Source: Scatomorpha merdavium
Lineage (GTDB): Bacteria; Bacillota; Clostridia; Oscillospirales; Oscillospiraceae
Length of the DNA stretch: 31,645 nucleotides
Direction: 5' to 3'
Assembly: GCA_018711415.1 (NCBI GenBank)
Contig: DVIJ01000121.1
Location: 1 to 31,645 of the forward strand
A program made the translations under genes and the position numbers. A model generated the notes under the pieces. It made no database searches. It saw nothing but the letters and a program-made list of their open reading frames with translations, and had not been told where the DNA came from. This document shows, one piece after another, positions 24,463 through 31,645 of the stretch. The stretch's first letter is position 1. Each line of letters opens with the position of its first letter.

Positions 24463-26058
24463 TTGAAGCGCAGGGACATTTCCGCGGACTCCGTCTGGCG
24501 CGAGTACGAAAAGATGCTCGCCTACAACGACAGCATCCAGCTCGACGACACCGTCCGCGTGAACGAGAACTTCTTCATCGGCAAGCAGTGGGAGGGCGTC
24601 GAGAGTAACGGACTGCCCACGCCGCAGTTCAACTTCCTCAAGCGCGTGACGCTTTTCACCGTGGCGTCCATCACGAGCGACAAGCTCCAGCTCAAGTGCT
24701 CGCCCCTGCCCTCGGGCGCGGGGGACCGGGGCCTCAGGCGCGCCGCGGACGTCATCAACGCGGAGTTCGAGGCGCTCTTCGAGCGGAACAAGCTGCCCTG
24801 GCTGCTCAAGGAGTACATGCGCAACGCCGCCGTGGACGGCGACGGCGCCACCTACACCTGGTGGGACCCGGAGGCCGACGCAGGCGACGGCAGGCGCGGC
24901 GCCGTGGTCACGGAGGTGGTGCAGAACACTCGCATCGGCTTCGGCAACACGGCGGACCGGAACGTCCAGACCCAGCCCTACATCCTCATAAAGCGGCGCG
25001 AGATGACCGAAGCCCTCCGCGAGAGGGCGCGCCGACTCGGCTGCGCGGACTGGGAGGCCCTCAAGGAGGACACGGACGAACAGCTCATGGACGCCTACAA
25101 GGACACCGGCGAAAAGACCACCGTCATCCTCCGGCTCTGGAAGGAGGAGGAGACCGGCACCGTCTGGGCCTGCGAGTGCGCGCGCGGCGTCATGATACGC
25201 AGGCCCTGGGACCTCGGCCTCAAGCTCTACCCCGTCACCTGGCTCTGCTGGGACTACGTCCAGGACAGCTACCACGGCCAGGCCCTGCTGACCGGGCTCA
25301 TCCCGAACCAGGTGTACATAAACAAGCTCTTCGCCATGAGCATGATATCCCTCATGGCCACGGCCTACCCCAAGATCGTCTACGACAAGACCCGCGTCCC
25401 GCGCTGGGACAACGGCATCGGCCGGGCCATAGGCGTGAACGGCGGCGGCGTGGACAACGTCGCCCGCGTGCTGGGGCCGGCGCAGATCTCGCCGCAGATC
25501 GCGCAGTTCATCGAGCTGACGCAGAACCTCACGCAGACGAACCTCGGCGCGACGAGCGTCGCCCTCGGCGAGGCGAGGCCGGACAACACCTCGGCCATCA
25601 TCGCCCTGCAGCGGGCCGCCGCCACGCCGAACGAGATAACCCGGCAGAACCTCTACCAGAGCATTGAGGACCTGGGCAGCATCTACATGGACTTCATGAG
25701 CGGCTATTACGGCCTGCGCCCCGCGGAGATCGACCCCGTGGCGGAGGTGCCGGAGGAGGTCCTGGACTTCGCCGGGGACGCGCTGCCCAGGGCGGAGAAC
25801 GGGAAGATCTCGGTGCTCTTCGACTTCACGGGCCTGCGCGAGCTGCCGCTGCGGCTGAAGCTGGACGTCGGCACTGCGGCCTACTGGAGCGAGATCGCCG
25901 CGACGCAGACGATGGACAACCTGCTGGCCCAGGGACACATAGACGTCCTGGAGTACCTGGAGCGGGTACCGGACGGCTACATCACGGACCGCCAGGGCCT
26001 GATAAACGCGATAACGGCGCGGCGCGCTGCCGCGGGCGCACAGGCGGAGACCGCCTGA
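24463..26058 (+). CDS. Phage portal protein
   Basis: A 531-residue protein forming the ring at the capsid vertex through which DNA passes. The sequence DDTVRVNENFFIGKQWEGVE, then PQFNFLKRVTLFTVASITSD, is the usual N-terminal region of portal proteins in Clostridia phages. A helical crown follows, with a long tail-facing segment (GLRPAEIDPVAEVPEEVLDF). The start codon is TTG, supported by GAGGAGGG six bases before it; no ATG fits until residue 18. Its place between terminase and scaffold fits the phage order. Confidence 0.88.
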   Translation: MKRRDISADSVWREYEKMLAYNDSIQLDDTVRVNENFFIGKQWEGVESNGLPTPQFNFLKRVTLFTVASITSDKLQLKCSPLPSGAGDRGLRRAADVINAEFEALFERNKLPWLLKEYMRNAAVDGDGATYTWWDPEADAGDGRRGAVVTEVVQNTRIGFGNTADRNVQTQPYILIKRREMTEALRERARRLGCADWEALKEDTDEQLMDAYKDTGEKTTVILRLWKEEETGTVWACECARGVMIRRPWDLGLKLYPVTWLCWDYVQDSYHGQALLTGLIPNQVYINKLFAMSMISLMATAYPKIVYDKTRVPRWDNGIGRAIGVNGGGVDNVARVLGPAQISPQIAQFIELTQNLTQTNLGATSVALGEARPDNTSAIIALQRAAATPNEITRQNLYQSIEDLGSIYMDFMSGYYGLRPAEIDPVAEVPEEVLDFAGDALPRAENGKISVLFDFTGLRELPLRLKLDVGTAAYWSEIAATQTMDNLLAQGHIDVLEYLERVPDGYITDRQGLINAITARRAAAGAQAETA

Positions 26059-26071
26059 GAAAGGGAGGACT

Positions 26072-26689
26072 ATGGAGGAAAACAGCGTGAGCCTCACCGC
26101 CGGGGGCGAGTGGGAGATAGACGCGGCGGAGATCATGCAGGGCGTGGTGGACGAGGCCGAGCCCGGCCTCGCGCAGAAGCCGGAGCCGGAGCGGGAGCCG
26201 GAGAGCTACACGCTCCGGCACCTGGGCGAGGAGCGGAGCGTGGGGCGCGATGAGCTCATCGCGCTGGCGCAGAAGGGCCTGGACTACGACCGCATCCGCG
26301 GAAAGCTCGGCGACGCGAGCCGGCAGATAGAGTCCCTGCGCTCGGGCGGGACGGGGGAGCTGAGCCCCGAGGAGCGGCGCAGGCGGGACTGCGAGAGCTT
26401 TGTGAAGAGCTTTCCGGAGGCGGCCTCGCGGCTGCGGCGGGACCGCGGGGCGATACCCGAGGAGGTCTGGGAGGAGGTGCGCCGCGGCGCGAGCCTGACG
26501 GACGCCTATGCCGCGCACCTCTCCCGCCGCGAGGCCGCGGAAAAGGACACGGAGCTCGCGCGCCTGCGCTCCGAGCTCGAGCGCGAGCGCCGCGAGCGCG
26601 AGAACGCCCGCCGCAGCGCGGGCAGCGCCGTCTCCGCCGGCGGCGACCCGCCCTACGACCCCATCAAGGCCGGCTGGAACTCCATCTGA
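26072..26689 (+). CDS. Phage capsid scaffold protein (putative)
   Basis: A 205-residue acidic, helical protein: Glu-rich N-terminus, then a central segment (SYTLRHLGEERSVGRDELIA, LAQKGLDYDRIRGKLGDAS) typical of phage scaffold or minor capsid assembly proteins, and a strong coiled coil about 155-190. It ends DPIKAGWNSI, the short positive/aromatic C-terminus that such scaffolds use to contact the capsid protein. It sits directly before the capsid gene. No protease motif was seen. AGGGAGG ribosome site. Confidence 0.8.
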   Translation: MEENSVSLTAGGEWEIDAAEIMQGVVDEAEPGLAQKPEPEREPESYTLRHLGEERSVGRDELIALAQKGLDYDRIRGKLGDASRQIESLRSGGTGELSPEERRRRDCESFVKSFPEAASRLRRDRGAIPEEVWEEVRRGASLTDAYAAHLSRREAAEKDTELARLRSELERERRERENARRSAGSAVSAGGDPPYDPIKAGWNSI

Positions 26690-26723
26690 GGGCGCGGCGT
26701 GGCCGGTGCGGCCTGCGGAAAGT

Positions 26724-26862
26724 GCAAAGGCTCCCCTGCGCAAGGGGAGCTGCCGCCGCAGGCGGCTGAGGGGTCGCCTCTTATCGTGAATGGGTGCGCC
26801 GTCTGCGATCCCTCCGTCACGGCTTTGCCGTGCCACCTCCCTTTGCGCAAGGGAGGCTTGGC
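26724..26862. repeat. MITE-like hairpin-rich repeat inserted between scaffold and capsid genes
   Basis: A 139-base non-coding element built of nested hairpins: GCTCCCCT/AGGGGAGC (26730-26750), GCCGCC/GGCGGC (26752-26766), a 10-bp long-range stem GAGGGGTCGC with GCGATCCCTC (26768-26777 and 26805-26814), CACGGC/GCCGTG (26818-26832) and CCTCCCTT/AAGGGAGG (26836-26856). The ends are near-inverted (GCAAAGGCTCCCC against GCCAAGCCTCCC). I recall this kind of element being repeated in gut Firmicutes genomes. Only one copy is in this window, so mobility is inferred from structure. The rest of the 287-base gap (26863-26976) holds only a possible -10 (TATACT, 26947-26952) and the capsid ribosome site. 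Confidence 0.75.
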
Positions 26863-26976
26863 GGCCCCATTATTCCGATCCCCGCGGGCGCGAGACCAGC
26901 GTCCGTTTTCCTGCCGGTGTGAGGCAGACCAGCTCGAGCATCGGACTATACTCACATTTTGAAAGGAAGATGCCTT

Positions 26977-28032
26977 TTGGCCATCAATCTTGCAAGCAAA
27001 TTCTCCAAGTACGTGGACGACGCCTTCGCCCGTGAGAGCCTCCTGCGCGGGGCAACGAGCGACAAGGTCGAGTTCACCGGCGTCAACGAGGTCTCCGTCT
27101 ACTCCGTGGACAAGATGGAGATGAACGACTACGTCAAGAGCGGCACCTCCCGCTACGGCGAGATAAAGGAGATAGGCGACAGGGTCCAGACCTTCCGCAT
27201 CGAGCGGGACCGCTCCTTCACCGGCTCCATCGACGAGGGCAACGCCCAGGACCAGTACAACGTCAAGGACGCCTCCGCGCGCCTCCACGTCCAGGTCCGC
27301 GACGTCGTCATCCCGGAGACCGAGGCCTACGTCATGATGAAGTGGGCCTACGGCGCGGGCAAGGTCGTCGGCGGCGAGGCCCCCACGGCTGAGACCCTCC
27401 TGGGTCTCATCCAGGCCGGGGCCTCCCACATGAACAACTGCCACGTCCCCCGCGCGGGCCGCGGCATGTTCATCGCCGAGACCTACGCCGCCATGCTCCC
27501 GAACCTCGCAAACCTCACCTACCTCGAAAAACTCGGCTCCCAGGCCCTCACCGAGAACAGCCTGCCCCGAGTCGCGGGCTTCGACGTCCACGTCGTCCCC
27601 GACGCGGACATGCCCGCTGGCGTCTACTTCATCCTCCAGCACAAGGACGCCTGCCCCTTCGCCCAGAAGCTCACCAAATACAAGATCCAGAAGGACCCCA
27701 TGGGCATAGACGGCAACGTCATCGAGGGCAGGGTCCGCTACTGGGCGGGCGTCCTCGCGGAGAAGTGCGACGGCGTCTATGTCTACGCCGCGGCCGGCAG
27801 CGTGCAGGCCGCGCCGGCGCTCGGCGGCTCCGGGGCCTCCGTATCCGTGACCGCCGAGGGCGCGAGCATCTACGTCACCACCGACGGCACGGACCCCAGG
27901 TACAGCAGCACCCGCTCCCTCGTGAGCTCCGGGGCCTCCGTCACGCTCGAGGAGGGCCAGACGCTCCGCGCCTACGCCTTCACCGAGGCGAAATATCCCT
28001 CTCCCGTCGTCGAAAAGGCCTATTCCGCCTGA
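26977..28032 (+). CDS. Phage major capsid protein with a C-terminal chitobiase-like domain
   Basis: A 351-residue protein. The start is TTG at 26977 (AINLASKFSKYVDDAF), with AAAGGAAG eight bases before it; the TTG at 26959 overlaps that site. Residues 1-270 match a HK97-type capsid protein: helical N-arm, GSIDEGNAQDQY (E-loop region), a central helix (AETLLGLIQAGASHMNNC), then PDADMPAGVYFILQHKDAC and IEGRVRYWAGVLAEKCDGVY closing the core. Residues about 275-351 are an extra domain: IYVTTDGTDPRYSSTRS and GQTLRAYAFTE match the CHB_HEX_C-type Ig-like fold, a likely surface decoration. It directly follows the MITE-like repeat. Confidence 0.88.
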   Translation: MAINLASKFSKYVDDAFARESLLRGATSDKVEFTGVNEVSVYSVDKMEMNDYVKSGTSRYGEIKEIGDRVQTFRIERDRSFTGSIDEGNAQDQYNVKDASARLHVQVRDVVIPETEAYVMMKWAYGAGKVVGGEAPTAETLLGLIQAGASHMNNCHVPRAGRGMFIAETYAAMLPNLANLTYLEKLGSQALTENSLPRVAGFDVHVVPDADMPAGVYFILQHKDACPFAQKLTKYKIQKDPMGIDGNVIEGRVRYWAGVLAEKCDGVYVYAAAGSVQAAPALGGSGASVSVTAEGASIYVTTDGTDPRYSSTRSLVSSGASVTLEEGQTLRAYAFTEAKYPSPVVEKAYSA

Positions 28033-28039
28033 TCCAAAA

Positions 28040-28062
28040 GGGCCGGGCTCAGCGCCCGGCCC
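28040..28062 (+). other. Perfect hairpin after the capsid gene
   Basis: GGGCCGGGC (28040-28048), loop TCAGC, GCCCGGCCC (28054-28062). No T-run follows, so it is a poor terminator. It may protect the 3' end of the abundant capsid mRNA or reduce downstream transcription. Confidence 0.55.
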
Positions 28063-28086
28063 CTATCCCATGCAAAGGAGGCAGTC

Positions 28087-28509
28087 ATGGCACAGATCAT
28101 AAGCCCCGCCTCTGAGGCGGTTTATCAGATCAAGAAATGGCTCGGCGTCAACGAGGCGCAGGAGGGCGAGGCCTCCCTCAAGATGGGCGAGGCAGCCGTC
28201 ATGCGCAACTTCAAGGTGACGGACGGCGGCGCGCTCAAGAAAAGGGCGGGCAGCCGCAGCATCGCCGGGCTCATGAGCGGCTACACCGTCGAGGTGGACA
28301 CAGGCACGACGGAGGTCCTGCTCACCGAGGCGCTCGCGAGCACGGCCTCGCTCACGATGTACCCCGGCGTCGAGGCGGACGCCCTCGGCAATCTCACGCT
28401 CACGGGCGAGCCCGTCTCCGTCGGCTACGCAAACCGCGAGAGCTATATCGGCTATTACTACCGCGACGAAAACGGCGGCGTCCACCGCTTCGCCGGGATA
28501 GCGGTCTGA
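28087..28509 (+). CDS. N-terminal part of a phage neck/stopper propeller protein
   Basis: A 140-residue protein. The opening (EAVYQIKKWLGVNE, then LKMGEAAVMRNFKVTDGGAL and KKRAGSR) is how large neck or stopper propeller proteins of Clostridia phages begin. Those proteins then continue with a CNGYLWEL blade, which here is found 1 kb downstream in the next gene. Residues about 60-140 are a beta-rich stretch (TTEVLLTEALASTASLTM, then GYYYRDENGGVHRF) not recognised as part of that propeller. AAGGAGG ribosome site; 13 bases separate its stop from the next start. It is either an independent gene or one half of a split gene. Confidence 0.6.
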   Translation: MAQIISPASEAVYQIKKWLGVNEAQEGEASLKMGEAAVMRNFKVTDGGALKKRAGSRSIAGLMSGYTVEVDTGTTEVLLTEALASTASLTMYPGVEADALGNLTLTGEPVSVGYANRESYIGYYYRDENGGVHRFAGIAV

Positions 28510-28522
28510 GAGGGGGCGCGGC

Positions 28523-31081
28523 ATGGCCAAAGGCTACATAAACGGCATCTACTCCAAGACCTTCCTGGACGGGCGCGAATTTCAGCCGTGGCTCAGCGAC
28601 ACCGGCGCGCAGCTCGCGGGCGAGGGCCGCAGCGGCTGGGCGGGCGTCAACGCAGAGGGCAATTCCGATTACCCCAACGGCAGCTATGTCTTTCTCATCC
28701 GCTTCGAGCCCCAGGAGAGCGTCAAAAACCTCAAGGTGACGCTCAAACTCGGCCCGGCGGGCATTTTGAACGCAAGCTCTTCCAGGCCGCTTGCATATAA
28801 GTTTTTGACGTCTGAATCCTCAGCCTACGAAAACGCGGGAACTTCCACGCCTAGGGACGGTACTTTTTACTTCACCAGCCCCAGCGTGGAGATAAGCGCG
28901 CCGGACGCGCAGTACGCCGCGGGGGCCGTCTATCTCTACGTCTGGAACGGTGCATCGTCTATACAAAACAACTATACGTCGCTCGACAGGGGCGACATCA
29001 TCGGGGCCTATACGAACGGCTACACGCTGAGCTTCAACAAAAACGGCGGCTCCGGCGGCACGGACTCCGTGAGCGTGGACACGGGAGAGCCCCTGCCGGA
29101 CATAGACCTGCCGTACAAGAGCTATGACATCCGCTTTTACAGCAACAACGGCGGCGGGAAAAGCACATATCAGAGCTGCCCCTCGGCCTTCCAGGGCTAC
29201 TTCACCAGCACCTCGGGCGGGACGCAGTACTACGGCGCGGACGGCAAGGGGCTCATACCCTTCCCCGGCAGCGCGGACACCACGCTCTATGCGCATTGGA
29301 CGCCCGGCAGCATCGAACTGCCCGCCGCAACGCGCGAGGGCTACAGCTTTGCGGGCTGGTACACGGCCTCCTCGGGCGGGGCCTGTGTCGGCGCAGCCGG
29401 GGACAGCTACACGCCGACCGGCAGCACGAACCTCTACGCCCGCTGGACGGAGCTGAGCTACCGCTGGCAGTTCCACCCCGTCACGGCCAGGGGCAACAGC
29501 GCGGACAGCGTCGTGCGCGGCATCTGGTCCGGCTTTGTGGGCGGCAGGGAGGTCCTCTGCGCGGCCTGCAACGGCTACCTCTGGGAGCTCGAGCAGCGGG
29601 AGGACGGCGACTGGGGCAAGACCGCCTGCGGGGCGATAGACACCTCCTCCGACGTCCATATGTTCGGCTTCGGCGGGAACATGTACCTGCAAAACGGCTC
29701 GGAGTACAAGGTCTGGGACGGCTCGGCGCTCTCGGACGTCGCGGGCTACAGGCCGATGGTGGCGGTCTCCGTCCCGCCCGCGGGCGGCGGCACGCCGCTC
29801 GAGCAGATAAACAAGCTCTGCGGCCTGAGACGCGCGCGCTTTTCGCCCGACGGGACGCAGAAGGTTTTCGTCCTGCCGGAAAGGGGACTCGCCTCCATCG
29901 ACTACGTCCGCTCCACCGCCACGGGCGAAGAGCTGACGGGCTGGACCGCGGACACCGCAAGCGGCAAGCTCACCTTCACCACAGCCCCCGCCGAGGGCGT
30001 GAACAGTCTCGAGATAGGCTGGACGGTCCCGGAGGACACGGCCGCGGACATCCGCGCCATGCGCTACGCCGAGCTCTATAACGGGGCGCAGGACTCGCGC
30101 ATCTTCGTCTACGGCGACGGCACGAACCGCGCCTTCCACACGGGCGTGGACTACGACGGAACCCCGCGCGCGGACTACTTCCCGGAGCTGGGCGTCGTAC
30201 ACGTGGGCGACTCCAACACGCCCATAACGGCGATGATCCGCCACTACGACAGGCTGCTCGCCTTCAAGCTGGACAGCGCCTGGAGCATCAGCTACAGCGC
30301 GATAACCCTGACGGACGGCTCCGTGACGGCGGGCTTTTACGTCACGCCGGTGAACCGGAGCATAGGCTGCTGCGCGCCGGGCCAGGCGGTGCTGGTGGAG
30401 AACCGGCCCCGGACCCTCGACGGGCGGAGCATCGTCGAGTGGCGCTCCGCCAGCTCCTCCGGGAACATCACCGGCGACGAGCGCAACGCAGAGCGCATCT
30501 CCCAGCGCGTGGACGAGACCATCCGCAGCTTCGACCTCGCCACGGCCCGGACCTTCTACGACAAGTACGCGCACGAATACTACGTCATCGGCGCGGACGG
30601 CACGGCGCTGGTCCACGGCATAGAGCCGGACGCCTGGTATGTCTACACGAACCTCGCGGCGACCTGCCTCATAAATTACAAGGACGAGCTCTACTACGGC
30701 ACCTCGGACGGCCAGCTGCGGCATTTTTCGGACGAATATTTCTCCGACGAGGGCGAGCCCATAGACGCCTACTGGGAGTCCGGCTCCATGCCCTTCGACC
30801 GGGAGTTCAAGCGCAAATACTCCGCCATGCTCTGGGTGGGCATAAAGCCCGAGGACCACGGCTACCTCGCCGTCACGGCGGAGACCGACCGCTCGAGCGA
30901 CTTTGCCGAGCGCAGCTTCTCCACCGGCGACGCCGCGGGCGTCCCCGAGATGAACCGGATAAAGCTCAAGGCGAAGAAATTCACCTATTACAAGCTCAAA
31001 CTCTCCAACAACACGGCCGACACGACGGCCACGGTGGTCTCCGTGGACCTGCGCGTGCGCGGCGCGGGATATGTGAGGTGA
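28523..31081 (+). CDS. Phage neck propeller/stopper protein with inserted InlB-like repeats
   Basis: An 852-residue protein in three parts. Residues 1-160 are a beta-rich region of unknown type. About 165-310 hold two InlB/Listeria-Bacteroides-like beta-grasp repeats: YTLSFNKNGGSGG, then TLYAHW; and GYSFAGWYTASSGG, then NLYARWTE. From about 320 a propeller-like neck protein runs to the end: VRGIWSGFVGGREVLCAACN, LEQINKLCGLRRARFS, the block around ADYFPELGVVHVGDSNTPIT, MIRHYDRLLAFK, and KYSAMLWVGIKPED near the C-terminus. This last part is what normally follows the N-terminus encoded at 28087. The inserted region is locally richer in A/T (around 28780-28860). GAGGGGG ribosome site. Confidence 0.75.
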   Translation: MAKGYINGIYSKTFLDGREFQPWLSDTGAQLAGEGRSGWAGVNAEGNSDYPNGSYVFLIRFEPQESVKNLKVTLKLGPAGILNASSSRPLAYKFLTSESSAYENAGTSTPRDGTFYFTSPSVEISAPDAQYAAGAVYLYVWNGASSIQNNYTSLDRGDIIGAYTNGYTLSFNKNGGSGGTDSVSVDTGEPLPDIDLPYKSYDIRFYSNNGGGKSTYQSCPSAFQGYFTSTSGGTQYYGADGKGLIPFPGSADTTLYAHWTPGSIELPAATREGYSFAGWYTASSGGACVGAAGDSYTPTGSTNLYARWTELSYRWQFHPVTARGNSADSVVRGIWSGFVGGREVLCAACNGYLWELEQREDGDWGKTACGAIDTSSDVHMFGFGGNMYLQNGSEYKVWDGSALSDVAGYRPMVAVSVPPAGGGTPLEQINKLCGLRRARFSPDGTQKVFVLPERGLASIDYVRSTATGEELTGWTADTASGKLTFTTAPAEGVNSLEIGWTVPEDTAADIRAMRYAELYNGAQDSRIFVYGDGTNRAFHTGVDYDGTPRADYFPELGVVHVGDSNTPITAMIRHYDRLLAFKLDSAWSISYSAITLTDGSVTAGFYVTPVNRSIGCCAPGQAVLVENRPRTLDGRSIVEWRSASSSGNITGDERNAERISQRVDETIRSFDLATARTFYDKYAHEYYVIGADGTALVHGIEPDAWYVYTNLAATCLINYKDELYYGTSDGQLRHFSDEYFSDEGEPIDAYWESGSMPFDREFKRKYSAMLWVGIKPEDHGYLAVTAETDRSSDFAERSFSTGDAAGVPEMNRIKLKAKKFTYYKLKLSNNTADTTATVVSVDLRVRGAGYVR

Positions 31082-31084
31082 CAG

Positions 31085-31411
31085 ATGGCGACAAGGATTA
31101 AACAGGGCGACGCCTATGCGATACCCGTCCGCCTGCGGCTGGACGGCGAGCTCATAGACGCGCAGGAGGTGGAGGCGGTGGAGTTCTGCCTGGGCGGCGG
31201 GCTGCGTAAGCTCTATCCGGGTGAGGTCCGCTACGAGCCGGAGGACAACAGCTTCCGCCTGCCGCTCAGCCAGGAGGAGACCTTCGCCTTCCCGGCGAAC
31301 GGCTCCGTGGCGCTGGACGTCCGCGTGAAGTTTGCGGGCGGCGACGTCGTCGGAGTACTGCGTCCGGAGGCGCTGGCGGTCTACGACGCGGAGTCGGAGG
31401 TGGTGCTGTGA
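31085..31411 (+). CDS. Small phage tail/baseplate-associated protein
   Basis: A 108-residue beta-sandwich-like protein (IKQGDAYAIPVRLRLDGE, VEAVEFCLGGGLRKLYPGEV, FRLPLSQEETFAFPANG, ALDVRVKFAGGDVVGVLRPE). I recall this pattern from short proteins just before collagen-like fibre genes in gut Firmicutes phages, similar to the Ig-like N-terminal domain of baseplate proteins. No catalytic motif. It starts four bases after the previous stop with GAGGTG, and its stop overlaps the next start (GTGA). Confidence 0.7.
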   Translation: MATRIKQGDAYAIPVRLRLDGELIDAQEVEAVEFCLGGGLRKLYPGEVRYEPEDNSFRLPLSQEETFAFPANGSVALDVRVKFAGGDVVGVLRPEALAVYDAESEVVL

Positions 31412-31645
31412 AGGCGCTGGAGCTGGAGCTCGTCACCCCGGCGCCGCTCGAGGGCGAGCTGGGCGCGGTGAAGCTGGTGCAGGGTCCCCCGGGCGAGGCC
31501 GCCACGGTGGAGATAGGCACGGTGACGAAGGGCGACGCCGCCTCCGTCACGAACGTGGGCGACGAGACACACGCCATATTCGACTTCGTCCTGCCCCGGG
31601 GCGACACCGGTCCCCAGGGACCGCAGGGCGAAAAGGGCGAGCCGG
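31408..31645 (+). CDS. Collagen-like phage tail/fibre protein, 3' end outside the window
   Basis: The GTG start overlaps the previous stop, with GGAGG seven bases upstream. The 79 residues seen begin KALELELVTPAPLEGELGAV. They include ATVEIGTVTKGDAASVTNVG and IFDFVLPRG, the short beta-repeat that I recall as commonly leading into Gly-X-Y collagen repeats in Firmicutes phage fibres. The collagen stretch starts at the very end (GDTGPQGPQGEKGEP). The protein continues beyond 31645. Likely role: virion fibre or adhesion to host or mucus. Confidence 0.8.
   Translation, partial: MKALELELVTPAPLEGELGAVKLVQGPPGEAATVEIGTVTKGDAASVTNVGDETHAIFDFVLPRGDTGPQGPQGEKGEP

Larger units (their letters stand above)
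22391..31645 (+). mobile_element. Phage head-neck structural module (prophage or prophage-derived), continuing past the window
   Basis: Nine kilobases of collinear genes in phage order: terminase small and large subunits, small membrane protein, portal, scaffold, major capsid, neck propeller protein, small tail-associated protein, collagen-like protein. Spacing is short with repeated ATGA/GTGA overlaps. No integrase, repressor, replication or lysis gene is present, and no tail tube or tape measure gene appears before the accessory proteins, which points to a short-tailed (podovirus-like) virion. The left edge is taken just after the ilvA terminator. No attachment-site repeat could be identified. 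The right end is outside the window. Confidence 0.8.

Noticed and set aside
28040..28062. Intrinsic terminator after the capsid gene
   Set aside because: The stem is strong but is followed by CTATCCCATG, without a U-tract, and the next gene has a strong ribosome site right after it. Kept only as a hairpin.
28523..31645. Diversity-generating retroelement target in the neck or collagen-like gene
   Set aside because: No reverse transcriptase, no template/variable repeat pair and no C-type lectin end are visible in the window.

Overview
This window is chromosomal DNA from a high-GC member of the Clostridia. The best guess is a gut Oscillospiraceae-type Bacillota. The reasons are the protein families (IreB, type III glutamine synthetase, a short clostridial glutamine synthetase I followed by an ANTAR antiterminator), strong AGGAGG ribosome sites, sigma-A promoters of the TTGACA/TATAAT type, and a small hairpin-rich repeat of a kind I recall from gut Firmicutes. 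No rRNA, tRNA or CRISPR array was seen.

Layout. (1) 1-3246: the end of pheS, then pheT. (2) 3280-4251: an ireB gene with its own promoter, facing a mogA/moaB-type molybdopterin gene across a double hairpin terminator. (3) 4264-16376: a bidirectional glutamine hub. Leftward runs a tight operon glnN (GSIII)-asnB-purA-glmS-guaA. Rightward runs glnA (short GSI)-ANTAR antiterminator-pyrG. The two arms diverge from one 270-base control region. Each arm has its own promoter, then a short leader that can fold either into an intrinsic terminator or into tandem small hairpins. (4) 16349-19868: DUF5655, a peroxiredoxin, a Nudix hydrolase and an unusual CaiB/BaiF-type protein. (5) 19895-20963: a solitary leftward gene for an Ala-rich, phage-structural-like protein. 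(6) 21043-22382: threonine dehydratase with a clear promoter and terminator. (7) 22456-31645: a phage head and neck module (terminase small and large subunits, a small membrane protein, portal, scaffold, a MITE-like repeat, major capsid, a neck propeller protein in two ORFs, and accessory tail proteins) that runs off the window.

How the genes work together. In the hub, two glutamine synthetases make glutamine, while AsnB, GlmS, GuaA and PyrG spend its amide nitrogen on asparagine, amino sugars, GMP and CTP. PurA adds the AMP branch. The ANTAR protein encoded in the rightward arm is the obvious candidate to release both leader terminators, so one nitrogen signal could set synthesis and use of glutamine together. 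I consider this the most interesting system in the window. The second is the phage module, where structural proteins have gained surface-type domains: a chitobiase-C-terminal-like domain on the capsid protein and InlB-like repeats in the neck protein.
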